A DNA stretch of 64,000 bases from Sinomonas sp. P10A9. Lineage in GTDB: Bacteria; Actinomycetota; Actinomycetes; Actinomycetales; Micrococcaceae. The first letter of the stretch is position 1, and every line of letters begins with the position of its first letter. Of the stretch, positions 1 through 8,084 are shown one piece after another. Location: contig NZ_CP163302.1 of assembly GCF_041022165.1 (NCBI RefSeq), positions 2,914,001 to 2,978,000 of the forward strand, given 5' to 3'. The position numbers were made by a program, and so were the translations under genes. The notes below the pieces were generated by a model that was not told the origin of the DNA, ran no database searches, and saw only the letters and a program-made list of their open reading frames with translations.

Positions 1-2
1 AG

Positions 3-359
3 ATGTGCCACGACTGGGGGCTCACCTGGGGTTCGCACTCGAACAACCACTTCGACATCTCCCTCGCGATGTTTACCCAGGTCGGCGCCGCCGCACCCGG
101 GGAGATCACGGCCCTCGACACGCACTGGATCTGGCAGGACGGCCAGCACCTCACGCGCGAGCCGCTGCGGATCGAGGGCGGCGCGATCGCCGTGCCCGAG
201 CGCGCCGGTCTCGGAGTCGAGCTGGACCGGGACGCCCTCGGCGCCGCCCACGCGCTCTATCTCGAGCACGGGCTCGGCGCGCGGGACGACTCGATCGCGA
301 TGCAGTACCTGGTGCCCGGGTGGCAGTTCGACGCCAAGCGCCCCTGTCTCGTCCGCTGA
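3..359 (+). CDS. gudD: Glucarate dehydratase, C-terminal part (5' end outside window)
   Basis: Partial gene; only the last 118 residues are present because the window cuts it. The protein belongs to the enolase superfamily and would dehydrate D-glucarate to 5-keto-4-deoxyglucarate in sugar-acid catabolism. The visible part contains the stretch [20 protein letters not shown], which carries the catalytic His region of glucarate dehydratases, and the family's typical C-terminal segment around [18 protein letters not shown]. The apparent ATG at base 3 is an internal methionine codon, so the true start lies upstream. The downstream neighbour is a repeat-filled spacer, so nothing about an operon can be read on this side. 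Identification is from remembered family sequence and is firm. Confidence 0.9.
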   Translation: MCHDWGLTWGSHSNNHFDISLAMFTQVGAAAPGEITALDTHWIWQDGQHLTREPLRIEGGAIAVPERAGLGVELDRDALGAAHALYLEHGLGARDDSIAMQYLVPGWQFDAKRPCLVR

Positions 360-370
360 CCCCGCTCCGC

Positions 371-475
371 CGAAGTCACCCCGTGTGAGCGCGAAGTCAC
401 CCCGTGTGAGCGCGAAGTCACCCCGCGTGAGCCCGAGATCACCCCGTGTGGCGCCGAAGTCACCCCGCGCGCATG
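371..475 (+). repeat. 21-bp tandem repeat array, five units
   Basis: Five consecutive units start at 371, 392, 413, 434 and 455, an exact 21-bp period. Each has the form CGARRTCACCCCGYGYGNSC. Because 21 is a multiple of three the array is open in several frames, but the resulting peptides are low-complexity and are not believed to be genes. The same core in reverse orientation recurs at 623-790, and a related array lies inside treY. Confidence 0.9.
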
Positions 476-622
476 TACCCAGCGAAGTCAGGCCCAGGAC
501 GTGCCCGGAGTACGAGCGCGTTGAGCAAGTTCGCGGCACTGCGGCGGCTCCCGCGCACGACGGCGGCTGGCCGCCTCCCGCGTCACCCTCGCCGGCGGCG
601 TCGGGTGCTGTCGTGTGCACCG
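476..622. other. Spacer between the two repeat arrays, no gene recognised
   Basis: The 147 bp between the two oppositely oriented arrays contain GC-rich short inverted repeats but no start codon with a ribosome-binding site and no protein similarity that I recognise. Together with the arrays this is the 454 bp gap between gudD and fhs. Confidence 0.5.
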
Positions 623-790
623 GGTGACCTCAACACCACACCCAGTGACCTCAGCACCACACGGGGTGACTTCGGGCTCACGCGGGGTGACCTCAGCTCC
701 ACATCCAGTGACCTCGGCACCACACCCAGTGACCTCGGCGCACCAGGCAGTGACCTCGGCACCACACGGGGTGACCTCGGCGAAGTTCGC
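623..790 (-). repeat. 21-bp tandem repeat array, eight units, opposite orientation
   Basis: Eight units start at 623, 644, 665, 686, 707, 728, 749 and 770, again exactly 21 bp apart, with the plus-strand form RGTGACYTCRGCNCCACACS. Reverse-complemented, the unit matches the array at 371-475. The last unit ends about a dozen bases before the -10 box of fhs, so the array occupies the -35 and upstream region of that promoter. Confidence 0.9.
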
Positions 791-801
791 GGACTGCGCG
801 G

Positions 802-813
802 TAGGGTGGCGCC
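802..813 (+). promoter_or_regulatory. Leaderless promoter -10 box for fhs
   Basis: TAGGGT at 802-807 is followed by exactly 6 nt and then the ATG at 814. No Shine-Dalgarno sequence is present. This is the arrangement of actinobacterial leaderless transcripts, where transcription starts at the A of the start codon. Confidence 0.6.
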
Positions 814-2529
814 ATGACCGCCACGGCACAGACGCCCAGCGCTGCAGGGCCCAGCTCTCCCCTGCCGAATGACCTCGAGATCGCGCGGGCCGCGACCCTC
901 CGCCCCATCGAGGAGATAGCGGCGGCGGCCGGCATCCCCGCGGAGGCGCTCGAGCTGTACGGGCGCTACAAGGCGAAGATCGACCTCGCGCGGCTGCCGG
1001 CGGAGAACCGCCACGGTCAGGTAGTCCTCGTCACGGCGATCTCTCCGACTCCTGCCGGGGAGGGCAAGTCCACGCTGACCGTGGGCCTCGCCGACTCCCT
1101 GACGCGAGCAGGGAAGAAGACCATGATCGCCATCCGCGAACCGAGCATCGGCCCGATCCTCGGGATGAAGGGCGGCGCGACCGGCGGCGGACGGTCCCAG
1201 GTCCTCCCGATGGAAGACATCAACCTGCACTTCACGGGCGATTTCCACGCCATCACGTCGGCCAACAACGCGCTGTGCGCCCTCATCGACAACCACATCT
1301 TCCAGGGCAATGAGCTCGGCATCGACCCTCGCCGCGTGGCGTTCCGGCGGGTCATGGACATGAACGACCGCTCGCTGCGCGACATGGTGATCGGCCTCGG
1401 CGGCCCCGGGCAGGGTGTCCCCCGCGAGGCGGGCTTCGACATCACGGTCGCCTCCGAGGTCATGGCCGTGTTCTGCCTCGCCTCCTCGGTCGCGGACCTC
1501 AAGGACAGGCTCGCGCGCATCACGTTCGGCTACACCTACGACCGCGTGCCCCTCACGGTCGCAGACCTCGGTGCTGCTGGCGTCATGGCGATGCTCCTGA
1601 AGGACGCCATCAAGCCCAACCTCGTCCAGACGATCGCCGGAACGCCGGCTCTGGTACATGGTGGCCCCTTCGCGAACATCGCGCACGGGTGCAACTCGGC
1701 CCTAGCGACGACGACGGCGCGTCGCCTCGCGGACGTCGTGGTCACCGAGGCCGGCTTCGGCGCAGACCTGGGCGCCGAGAAATTCATCGACATCAAGTCG
1801 CGGGCCGCGGACGTGGCTCCGTCCGCCGTCGTGATCGTGGCCACGGTGCGTGCCCTCAAGATGCATGGCGGCGTCGCGAAGGACGCGCTCAAGACGCCGG
1901 ACGAGGGCGCCGTCGTGCGCGGGTTCGCGAACCTCGCGCGGCACGTCGAGAACGTGCGGAAGTTCGGACTCGAGCCCGTCGTGGCGGTCAACGAGTTCGC
2001 GACGGACACACAGGAGGAGCTCGACACCGTCGTGCGCCTGTGCCGTGAGGCAGGCGTGCGGGTCGCCATCGCGGACGTGTGGGGCCGCGGCGGCGGGGGC
2101 GACGGCGGCGACGACCTCGCGCGCGAGGTTCTCGCCGCGCTCGAGTCGCCCGGGCAGGCCCGCCAGCTGTACCCGCTCGAGATGGGCATCGAGGAGAAGA
2201 TCGGCACCGTGGTCCGCGAGGTCTACCGCGGGGCTGGCGTCGAGTTCTCCGACCAGGCCCGGCGGATGCTGAGGCAGATCCGCGAGAACGGGTGGGACGG
2301 CCTGCCCGTCTGCATGGCCAAGACGCAGTACTCGTTCTCCGACGATCCGACCCTGCTCGGCGCGCCCGACGGCTTCACCGTGCATGTGCGCGAGCTGTGG
2401 CCGCGCACGGGGGCAGGATTCATCGTGGCAGTCACGGGTTCGATCATGACGATGCCCGGGCTCCCCAAAGTTCCAGCGGCGATGCGCATGGACCTCGACG
2501 AGGACGGCCAGATAACGGGCCTCTTCTGA
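814..2529 (+). CDS. fhs: Formate-tetrahydrofolate ligase
   Basis: A 571-residue enzyme that uses ATP to join formate and tetrahydrofolate into 10-formyl-THF, feeding one-carbon units to purine and other syntheses in the cytoplasm. A P-loop-like TPAGEGKST lies at residues 79-87, followed by the conserved [19 protein letters not shown] segment near 108-126 and the [11 protein letters not shown] block. The N-terminus carries about 18 Ser/Pro/Ala-rich residues before the conserved core. The start at 814 is chosen because it sits 6 nt after a TAGGGT -10 box, and no ribosome-binding site supports an alternative. Transcribed alone; the next gene is preceded by hairpins and has its own leader. Length is close to the family norm of about 555-560. 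Confidence 0.97.
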   Translation: MTATAQTPSAAGPSSPLPNDLEIARAATLRPIEEIAAAAGIPAEALELYGRYKAKIDLARLPAENRHGQVVLVTAISPTPAGEGKSTLTVGLADSLTRAGKKTMIAIREPSIGPILGMKGGATGGGRSQVLPMEDINLHFTGDFHAITSANNALCALIDNHIFQGNELGIDPRRVAFRRVMDMNDRSLRDMVIGLGGPGQGVPREAGFDITVASEVMAVFCLASSVADLKDRLARITFGYTYDRVPLTVADLGAAGVMAMLLKDAIKPNLVQTIAGTPALVHGGPFANIAHGCNSALATTTARRLADVVVTEAGFGADLGAEKFIDIKSRAADVAPSAVVIVATVRALKMHGGVAKDALKTPDEGAVVRGFANLARHVENVRKFGLEPVVAVNEFATDTQEELDTVVRLCREAGVRVAIADVWGRGGGGDGGDDLAREVLAALESPGQARQLYPLEMGIEEKIGTVVREVYRGAGVEFSDQARRMLRQIRENGWDGLPVCMAKTQYSFSDDPTLLGAPDGFTVHVRELWPRTGAGFIVAVTGSIMTMPGLPKVPAAMRMDLDEDGQITGLF

Positions 2530-2555
2530 CCCGCCGGGACCTCAGCATCGGCGGG
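2530..2555 (+). terminator. Hairpin just after fhs
   Basis: CCCGCCG at 2530-2536 pairs with CGGCGGG at 2549-2555 across a 12-nt loop, starting at the fhs stop codon. There is no T-run, so function as a terminator is inferred from position. Confidence 0.4.
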
Positions 2556-2569
2556 AGAATGCGACGGGC

Positions 2570-2614
2570 CGAGGGAGCGCCCCCCACATGGTCCCCCCAT
2601 GCAACGCTCCCTCG
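2570..2614. repeat. 10-bp perfect inverted repeat
   Basis: CGAGGGAGCG at 2570-2579 and CGCTCCCTCG at 2605-2614 are exact inverse complements separated by 25 nt. It lies between fhs and the merR gene and could be a second terminator stem or an operator; the sequence does not decide which. Confidence 0.5.
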
Positions 2615-2631
2615 CGCCTGTGCGTTTCCAA

Positions 2632-2692
2632 GGATAGTGTTGCTATCCACAGGCGCGCCACGTGGATAGCAGAAGGCCCTGTCACTATCCAC
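2632..2692 (+). promoter_or_regulatory. Clustered CTATCCAC/GTGGATAG half-sites in the merR leader
   Basis: Half-sites occur at 2632-2637 (GGATAG), 2643-2650 (CTATCCAC), 2662-2669 (GTGGATAG) and 2685-2692 (CTATCCAC). The central pair extends to a perfect 10-bp dyad, TGCTATCCAC (2641-2650) and GTGGATAGCA (2662-2671), with an 11-nt gap. MerR-family proteins bind dyads within their own promoters, so autoregulation by the following gene is the natural reading, but it is inferred. Confidence 0.6.
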
Positions 2693-2715
2693 GGCCAGCC
2701 CGACGGGGAGGGACC

Positions 2716-3387
2716 GTGAAGCTGAGCGAACTCAGCGACCGGGCGGGGACGCCGGCCGCCACGATCAAGTACTACCTGCGCGAGGGGCTCCTGGCACCAG
2801 GCCACCCCGTCACAGCGACGCGCTCCTCGTACGACGACGCGCACGTCACCCGTCTGCGGACGATCCGGACGCTCCGCCACGCCGTGGGGCTCAGCGTCGC
2901 GCAGGTCCGCGACGTCGTCCGCCTGATCGACGCGGGAGTGGATCGGATCGAGGTCCTCAAAGCCCTCCAAGCAGCCGTCCAGAGGCTCGATCCGCCGCAA
3001 CCGGGACGCACGGCCGCGGGAAACCGCGTGGTCGCCGCTCTCGGCTGGCCGGACGTCCCGACAGGTGCGCGCGGAGCGCTCGACGCCCACCTCGAGGCCA
3101 TGACGGAACTCGGCGTTGCCCCCTCCGGGGCCCGCCTCGAGGCCTACGCCCGGGCGGCCGATGAGATCGCGATCGTGGATATCGCCGACGCCGTCGAGGC
3201 CACGGACCTCGAGGACCTGGTGGTGCGCACGGCGGTGGGCATGCACATGAACGCACAGCTCGTGCAGCGCCTCCTCGCCCTCGCGCAGGCGAGCCGGTCG
3301 ATCATGCAGTACGGCCAGGCAGCGCAAGGGCCCGGGTTGCTCTCAAGGTCCGGGGACCGGCCACGACGCCCCGCGCCGGGCGAGTAG
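2716..3387 (+). CDS. MerR-family transcriptional regulator
   Basis: A 223-residue DNA-binding protein. Residues 1-70 form a MerR winged-helix domain (MKLSELSDRAGTPAATIKYY followed by a LREGLL wing and a YDDAHVTRLRTIRTLR helix). The remaining 150 residues are an alpha-helical effector domain that I cannot assign to a ligand. The start is the GTG at 2716, preceded by the Shine-Dalgarno sequence GGGGAGGGA; an upstream in-frame ATG at 2662 falls inside the operator-like repeats and would add 18 non-conserved residues. The gene is transcribed away from fhs and ends convergently against the HspR-like gene. Autoregulation through the half-site cluster at 2632-2692 is likely. The effector is unknown. 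Confidence 0.88.
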   Translation: MKLSELSDRAGTPAATIKYYLREGLLAPGHPVTATRSSYDDAHVTRLRTIRTLRHAVGLSVAQVRDVVRLIDAGVDRIEVLKALQAAVQRLDPPQPGRTAAGNRVVAALGWPDVPTGARGALDAHLEAMTELGVAPSGARLEAYARAADEIAIVDIADAVEATDLEDLVVRTAVGMHMNAQLVQRLLALAQASRSIMQYGQAAQGPGLLSRSGDRPRRPAPGE

Positions 3388-3404
3388 CCGCCGCTACGCG
3401 AGCG

Positions 3405-3433
3405 GACGACGGCGGCACCCACCCGCCGTCGTG
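3405..3433. terminator. Bidirectional hairpin of the CGACGGCGG family
   Basis: ACGACGGCGG (3406-3415) and CCGCCGTCGT (3423-3432) form a 10-bp stem with a 7-nt loop, exactly between two convergent genes ending at 3387 and 3449. Similar stems occur at other convergent junctions in the window. Confidence 0.7.
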
Positions 3434-3448
3434 CCCTTGCTTTCCTAC

Positions 3449-3751
3449 TCAGCCCTGCCCCGTGCCTGAGCGCAGGCGGGCAAGTTCCCGCCGCAGGCGC
3501 GCGTTCTCGTCCTCTAGCTCCAGGATGATCCGGATGCCTTCGATGGTGAGTCCCGCCCCGACGAGCCCGGCGATGCGCTCGAGCCGCTCGACGTCGTCCT
3601 CGCTGTAGCGCCGGGTGCCGCGATCGGTCCGGGACGGCGTCAGGAGTCCCCTGCGTTCATAGAGCCGAAGGCTCGAGAGAGCCATCCCGGAGAGCTCCGC
3701 GGCCACCGAGATCGCATAGACGCCCTCGGAGGAGCGCCGTGCACGGCCCAT
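3449..3751 (-). CDS. HspR-like MerR-family repressor of heat-shock genes
   Basis: A 100-residue protein made of a MerR-type DNA-binding domain ([12 protein letters not shown], then [12 protein letters not shown] and [14 protein letters not shown]) and a short charged coiled coil at the end (residues 78-95). This is the HspR layout, without the larger effector domain of classical MerR proteins. The start at 3751 has the strong ribosome-binding site GGAAGGAG. It is divergent from an hsp20 gene across 138 bp, which fits a regulator of that chaperone. I looked for the HspR operator (CTTGAGT-N7-ACTCAAG) in the shared region and did not find it, so either the operator differs or this is a related Hsp20-specific regulator. 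Confidence 0.78.
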   Translation of the reverse strand: MGRARRSSEGVYAISVAAELSGMALSSLRLYERRGLLTPSRTDRGTRRYSEDDVERLERIAGLVGAGLTIEGIRIILELEDENARLRRELARLRSGTGQG

Positions 3752-3889
3752 TGGATCTCCTTCCAAAAGGGTCTTGATCTTCTCCGTCGGATTCACTATA
3801 TCTATGTCCGTAGAGACAGATCCACCGCGGATCGTCCTACCGAGAAAGTTCCTGACAATCCGATATCGATCATCTGGAGGTGGCAAGAG

Positions 3890-4312
3890 ATGCTCATGCG
3901 AACCGACCCCTTCCGTGAGCTCGACCGGCTGACGGAGCAGGTCTTCGGTACCGCGTCGAGGCCCACGACCATGCCGATGGAGGCTTGGCGCGAGGACGGC
4001 GAGTTCGTCGTCGAATTCGATCTGCCGGGGGTGGACCCCGGGACCATCGACGTAGACGTCGAGCGCAATGTCCTCACTGTCAGGGCGGACAGGCAGACCC
4101 ACCGCCCGGACGGTGCCGAGGTGATTGCGGCGGAGCGCCCATCCGGCACGTTCGGCCGTGAGCTGATCCTCGGCGATGCGCTGGACACCGGAAAGGTCAC
4201 GGCACACTACGCCGACGGCGTCCTCACGCTGCGGATTCCGGTTGCCGAGGAGGCGAAGCCGCGCAAGGTCGCGGTTTCCATGACCCGCTCGAACAAGGAG
4301 ATTGCAGCCTGA
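3890..4312 (+). CDS. Hsp20/alpha-crystallin family small heat-shock protein
   Basis: A 140-residue ATP-independent chaperone that would hold unfolding proteins in large oligomers. After a short N-terminal arm ([14 protein letters not shown]), the alpha-crystallin domain spans about residues 35-130, with the typical [20 protein letters not shown] strand pattern and the [17 protein letters not shown] block that ends in the conserved I-x-V-type motif. The start at 3890 has GGAGGT 8 nt upstream; a second ATG two codons later is possible. It is followed after 73 bp by a J-domain gene on the same strand, with a strong stem in the gap. Heat or stress induction through the divergent HspR-like gene is inferred. 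Confidence 0.93.
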   Translation: MLMRTDPFRELDRLTEQVFGTASRPTTMPMEAWREDGEFVVEFDLPGVDPGTIDVDVERNVLTVRADRQTHRPDGAEVIAAERPSGTFGRELILGDALDTGKVTAHYADGVLTLRIPVAEEAKPRKVAVSMTRSNKEIAA

Positions 4313-4319
4313 GGGGCCC

Positions 4320-4360
4320 TGGCCTCCGGCGGGACTGCGCTTGGACACCGCCGGGGGCCA
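4320..4360 (+). terminator. Strong stem between hsp20 and the J-domain gene
   Basis: TGGCCTCCGGCGG (4320-4332) pairs with CCGCCGGGGGCCA (4348-4360): 13 bp with one T-G wobble and a 15-nt loop. No T-run follows. It could attenuate read-through from hsp20 into the J-domain gene or stabilise the hsp20 message. Confidence 0.5.
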
Positions 4361-4385
4361 CGGCCTCCACCACGCGGAGGCCGTC

Positions 4386-4733
4386 ATGCGCGCGAGGGAT
4401 TTCTACGAAGTACTGGGGGTAGGCCGGACCGCAGGCCCGCTGGAGATCCGAGCGGCGTACCGGCGGCTCGTGCGCCAACTCCACCCGGATGGTGGCCAGT
4501 CGGGCTCGGAGCAGGACCGCGAACGGCTCGGTGAGGTGATGGAGGCCTATGCCGTCCTCGGGCGTGAGGATCGCAGGGCCGCCTACGACTCGGCGCTCGA
4601 GCGGGCCGAGTCCACCCTTTGGGCGCGGTCGTTCCCACGCCGCAACGTCTGGCTCGAGCCACGGATGCCGATCGGCGAGCCGGGCGGGGACGCGGCCGAC
4701 CTCCTACGGCTGCTCTCCCGCTGGCTCCGCTGA
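4386..4733 (+). CDS. Small J-domain (DnaJ-like) protein
   Basis: A 115-residue protein whose first 65 residues form a J domain: DFYEVLGV, helix II, then the HPDGG loop in place of the canonical HPD-K, and the AYAVLGREDRRAAYDSAL helix. The HPD tripeptide needed to stimulate Hsp70 ATPase is present. The rest (residues 70-115) has no G/F, zinc-finger or substrate-binding domain, so this is a stand-alone J-domain cochaperone rather than a full DnaJ. The start at 4386 (ATGCGCGCGAGG) gives the canonical beginning; no strong ribosome-binding site is seen. Position behind hsp20 suggests a stress role. Confidence 0.85.
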   Translation: MRARDFYEVLGVGRTAGPLEIRAAYRRLVRQLHPDGGQSGSEQDRERLGEVMEAYAVLGREDRRAAYDSALERAESTLWARSFPRRNVWLEPRMPIGEPGGDAADLLRLLSRWLR

Positions 4734-4784
4734 CCCGACGCCGCCAGGCCAACAGCAGGTGCCCATAGAGGTGAAGGAGGGGCT

Positions 4785-5186
4785 ATGAGCCCAGAATCAG
4801 GCGGCTGGCGCCGCTACGACACCACCCTGTTTCCCGTGTTCCACGAGAGGTTCGAGGAGAAATGGGGCGAGGGCACGGCGCCATTCCTCGATCCCAGCGT
4901 GTTCGAGAGTGACCAGCCACGGCCGAGGGCGCAATGGATCAACGTTGACACCGGCGCTGCTGTCGCCGTCGTACCGGTCTGGGAGGACGATCCGGCGGCC
5001 CGCTCGTTTGCGGTGTTCTACCTCCCGCCCGCGGGCGGGATCTGGGTACTGCGGCCCCCTGGAATTTCGCCCTACGTCGAGGCCGTGTCGAATGGGCCTG
5101 CCACGAGCGCCCCCGCAGCGACCCTCCGCAACGACTCGTTCCGCAAGGCCGTGGAGCACGCCGAGGCGTTCATCTACGGCACCTAG
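4785..5186 (+). CDS. Hypothetical protein, 133 residues
   Basis: Not recognised. The protein begins MSPESGGWRRYDTTLFPVFH and is acidic and aromatic-rich with no signal peptide or membrane segment. A central stretch (ARSFAVFYLPPAGGIWVLRP) looks like beta strands of a small soluble domain. The start at 4785 is well supported by GAAGGAGG 6-7 nt upstream. It follows the J-domain gene by 51 bp on the same strand and may be the last gene of the stress module; it ends convergently against the FAD oxidoreductase gene. Codon use resembles the neighbours, so it is probably a real gene. Confidence 0.7.
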   Translation: MSPESGGWRRYDTTLFPVFHERFEEKWGEGTAPFLDPSVFESDQPRPRAQWINVDTGAAVAVVPVWEDDPAARSFAVFYLPPAGGIWVLRPPGISPYVEAVSNGPATSAPAATLRNDSFRKAVEHAEAFIYGT

Positions 5187-5233
5187 CGAGAAAGGAGAAG
5201 CCCCAAGGAGGGATCACGATCCGCCGGGACATA

Positions 5234-5278
5234 CGACGGCGGGTGCGCGCCCGCCGTCGCCCGCCCGCCGTCGTCGTC
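5234..5278. terminator. Bidirectional hairpin of the CGACGGCGGG family
   Basis: CGACGGCGGG (5234-5243) pairs with CCCGCCGTCG (5250-5259), a 10-bp stem with a 6-nt loop. A second copy of the right arm follows within 5261-5278, offering an alternative pairing. It lies between convergent genes ending at 5186 and 5333. Confidence 0.65.
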
Positions 5279-5332
5279 CGCGCACCGTCAAGGCAGTCAA
5301 GCCGGGGCCACCTCCGGCGGCACGCTGAGGCT

Positions 5333-6712
5333 CTACGCCGCCGGCCTGATGTTCTGGTTGATGTGGAAGAAGTTGTCCGGATCGTAGGTCGCCTTGACCT
5401 GGGCGAGCCTCGCGTAGTTGCCCGAGTAGTTGTCCTCGATCCGTGACTGGTCGTCGGCGTCCTGGAAATTGATGTAGCCCCCTGGCTCGGAGTACTGGTG
5501 GAGGTCCGCCCAGTAGTCGCGGACCCACTGGATGTTGGCTGCGTTCTCGGACGCGTCCGGCCACTGCCCCGCGATGACCGGTGCGAACGCGACGTCCCTG
5601 TAGGGAAAGGCAGTGGCATCCGCCGCGACCCGGCTGACAGCGCCGTCGATCGGGTAGAAGTGATTGGCCGAGTGCGGCGTGGGGATCCCGGGAGAGTGCT
5701 CCACGGCGACCCGTAGCGCATCGTCCGTGAGGGCCCGCAGGAAGTCAGCCTTCCAGTAGCCCTGGAGCCCCGGCACACCGCTGAGCCCGTCGAACATGAC
5801 GTTGAGGGCCGGGTACGGCATCGGGGCGAACATCGAGCCCAGCACCGGAGCTGCGTCGAGCATGGGCTGCCAGTGCGCGGGGCCGGCATCGACGTCCCCG
5901 GTCCACATGCCGCCAATCACAGCCACAGGCCGCCCGTGCCACTCCTCCGGCAGGAATGGGACCGGCGGGCCCTGATGGAAGCCGAGGAACGCGCCCATCT
6001 CCTCCGGCTGCGCCGCGATCCACTCGCGGTACGCAGCGCCGACGTCGGCGCCGATGGTCGCGTCGAAGAACATGATCCCGACGTGGACCGTGTCCACGGG
6101 GTGGAGTTGGAATTCGAAGGACGTCACGGCGCCGAAGTTGCCGCTGCCGCCGCGAAGGGCCCAGAAGAGATCCGCGTTCTCGGACTCGCTGGCCTTGACG
6201 AATGAGCCGTCTGCGAGCACCACGTCGGCCGAGATGAGGTTGTCGCACGCGAGGCCGTGCTTGCGGGCCAGGTAGCCGATGCCGCCGCCAAGCGTGAGGC
6301 CCGCAACGCCGGTGGAGCCGATGATCCCGCCCGTGCTCGCGAGCCCAAACGCATGGGTTGCGTGGTTGTAGTCTGCCCACGTCGCCCCGGCCTCGGCGTA
6401 CGCGCGCCGGGCCGCGGGGTCCACCCGAACGCCGCGGCGAGCCGCGAAGTCCAGGACGAGCCCGCCGTCTACCGTCCCGAATCCGGGGGCGCTGTGGCCG
6501 CCGCCGCGAAGCGCGACGTCGAGCCCCACCTCGCGCGCGAAACGCACCGCCGCCATGACGTCCGCTGTCTGCGAGACGCGGAGGACCGCCGCGGGTCTGC
6601 GGTCCACCATGCCGTTGAACACCGCACGTGCGGCGTCGTACTCGGGGTCCCCCGCCTCGATGATCTGCCCGCGCACCTGCTCGCGGAGCGCGTCGAACCG
6701 CGTGTCAGCCAT
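5333..6712 (-). CDS. FAD-binding oxidoreductase of the berberine-bridge (BBE) type
   Basis: A 459-residue flavoprotein. Residues about 35-205 form the FAD-binding PCMH domain. It has the RGGGHS motif, whose His-73 is the expected 8-alpha-histidyl FAD attachment residue. The TGVAGLTLGGGIGYL segment also belongs to this domain; the second covalent Cys of bicovalent BBE enzymes is replaced by Val there, so single attachment is predicted. The C-terminus has the BBE signature (NYARLAQVKATYDPDNFF then HINQNI). Substrate cannot be predicted; relatives oxidise sugars, alkaloids or polyketides. There is no signal peptide, so it is probably cytoplasmic. The start at 6712 has GGAGGGG closely upstream. 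It is apparently monocistronic. Confidence 0.9.
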   Translation of the reverse strand: MADTRFDALREQVRGQIIEAGDPEYDAARAVFNGMVDRRPAAVLRVSQTADVMAAVRFAREVGLDVALRGGGHSAPGFGTVDGGLVLDFAARRGVRVDPAARRAYAEAGATWADYNHATHAFGLASTGGIIGSTGVAGLTLGGGIGYLARKHGLACDNLISADVVLADGSFVKASESENADLFWALRGGSGNFGAVTSFEFQLHPVDTVHVGIMFFDATIGADVGAAYREWIAAQPEEMGAFLGFHQGPPVPFLPEEWHGRPVAVIGGMWTGDVDAGPAHWQPMLDAAPVLGSMFAPMPYPALNVMFDGLSGVPGLQGYWKADFLRALTDDALRVAVEHSPGIPTPHSANHFYPIDGAVSRVAADATAFPYRDVAFAPVIAGQWPDASENAANIQWVRDYWADLHQYSEPGGYINFQDADDQSRIEDNYSGNYARLAQVKATYDPDNFFHINQNIRPAA

Positions 6713-6835
6713 GGCCCCTCCTCAGGGGCTCAGTGAGACCGCCTCCGCGCGCGGGTCTTGGGTCCCAGCCGTCACGCGCGATTACCTACGGTGTACGCCG
6801 CCAGCAGGGGCAGGTCAAGACCGCATGGCGGGCGG

Positions 6836-6866
6836 ACGACGTCGGGTGCGCACCCCCCGTCGCACG
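6836..6866 (-). terminator. Imperfect hairpin after ino1
   Basis: CGACGTCGGGTG and CACCCCCCGTCG form a 12-bp stem with two mismatches just beyond the ino1 stop codon. It resembles the CGACGGCGGG hairpins at the convergent junctions and probably ends the ino1 transcript. Confidence 0.5.
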
Positions 6867-6888
6867 CCTCCGTCGCGTCTCCGGGGGC

Positions 6889-7974
6889 CTACCGCTCGAG
6901 CTCGCCCCGGATGAACGCCTCGACATCGGCACGCGCGAGGTCGTCGGCCTTCTGCACGGGCGGGGACTTCATGAAGTACGCGCTCGGGGAGGTGAGCGGA
7001 CCGCCGATCCCCCGGTCGAGGGCGATCTTGGCGGCGCGGACCGCGTCGATGATCACACCGGCGGAGTTGGGCGAGTCCCAGACCTCGAGCTTGTACTCGA
7101 GGGAGACGGGAGCGTCGCCGAAGTTGCGGCCCTCGAGGCGCACGAACGCCCACTTGCGGTCATCGAGCCAGGCCACGTAGTCGGACGGGCCGATGTGCAC
7201 GTCCCGCTCGGCGAGCTCGGCCTCGACGTTGGAGGTCACAGCCTGCGTCTTGGAGATCTTCTTGGACAGGAGCCGCTCGCGCTCGAGCATGTTCTTGAAG
7301 TCCATGTTGCCGCCCACGTTGAGCTGGTACGTGCGGTCAACGGTCACGCCGCGGTCCTCGAACAGCTTCGCGAGGACGCGGTGGGTGATGGTTGCGCCGA
7401 TCTGGCTCTTGATGTCGTCGCCCACGATCGGGATGCCGGCCTCGGTGAACTTGGCCGCCCACTCCGGGGTTCCCGCGATGAAGACAGGGAGGGCGTTGAC
7501 GAAGGCCACGCGCGCGTCGATCGCGCACTGAGCGTAGAACTTGGCGGCCTTCTCGGAGCCGACCGGCAGGTAGCAGACGAGGACGTCCACCTGGGCCTCG
7601 CGGAGGGCGCCGACCACGTCGACGGGCTCCGCGTCGGACTCCTCGATGGTCTCCCGGTAGTACTTGCCGAGGCCGTCGAGTGTGTGGCCCCGCTGGACCG
7701 TCACACCGGTGGGCGGGACCTCCGCGATCTTGATCGTGTTGTTCTCGCTCGCGCCGATCGCGTCGGCGAGGTCCATTCCGACCTTCTTGCCGTCCACATC
7801 GAACGCCGCGACGAACTCAAGGGAGCCCACGTGGTAGTCGCCGAACTCGACGTGCATAAGGCCCGGGACGGTGCCCTGCGGGTCGGCATCCCGGTAGTAG
7901 TGCACGCCCTGCACGAGGGAGGCGGCGCAGTTGCCCACGCCCACGATGGCAACACGGATCTTCTTCTCTGACAC
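6889..7974 (-). CDS. ino1: Inositol-3-phosphate synthase
   Basis: A 361-residue NAD-dependent enzyme that isomerises glucose-6-phosphate to myo-inositol-1-phosphate, the first step toward phosphatidylinositol and mycothiol in actinobacteria. The N-terminal Rossmann motif is [16 protein letters not shown]. The catalytic half has the family blocks [28 protein letters not shown] and the lysine-rich [11 protein letters not shown]. The start is taken as the GTG at 7974, because GAGGAG lies just before it; an upstream GTG at 7989 would put that site inside the coding sequence. Single gene, separated from the FAD gene by a hairpin-containing gap. Confidence 0.96.
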   Translation of the reverse strand: MSEKKIRVAIVGVGNCAASLVQGVHYYRDADPQGTVPGLMHVEFGDYHVGSLEFVAAFDVDGKKVGMDLADAIGASENNTIKIAEVPPTGVTVQRGHTLDGLGKYYRETIEESDAEPVDVVGALREAQVDVLVCYLPVGSEKAAKFYAQCAIDARVAFVNALPVFIAGTPEWAAKFTEAGIPIVGDDIKSQIGATITHRVLAKLFEDRGVTVDRTYQLNVGGNMDFKNMLERERLLSKKISKTQAVTSNVEAELAERDVHIGPSDYVAWLDDRKWAFVRLEGRNFGDAPVSLEYKLEVWDSPNSAGVIIDAVRAAKIALDRGIGGPLTSPSAYFMKSPPVQKADDLARADVEAFIRGELER

Positions 7975-8072
7975 GGTTCTCCTCGTCACGTTCTGGCCGC
8001 GGCGCCGAATGACGTGCGGCGCAGCACAGACATCCTACCGGCGCGGGACTCCCTTGCCCGAGGCAGGCTTCG

Positions 8073-8084
8073 TAGACTGTCGGA
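8073..8084 (+). promoter_or_regulatory. Leaderless promoter -10 box
   Basis: TAGACT at 8073-8078 is followed by 6 nt and the ATG at 8085, with no ribosome-binding site. Confidence 0.6.

Noticed and set aside
371..790. CRISPR array
   Set aside because: Units are contiguous at 21 bp with no unique spacers, and no cas genes are present.
360..813. THF or other riboswitch upstream of fhs
   Set aside because: The message appears leaderless and the upstream DNA is tandem repeat; no aptamer-like fold was recognised.
583..1686. A 367-codon minus-strand open frame running through the repeat array into fhs
   Set aside because: The frame stays open because the 21-bp unit contains no stop and fhs is GC-rich; the product is repeat-like and unconserved.
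3752..3889. HAIR operator (CTTGAGT-N7-ACTCAAG) for the HspR-like protein
   Set aside because: Searched for by eye in both strands of the divergent region and not found.
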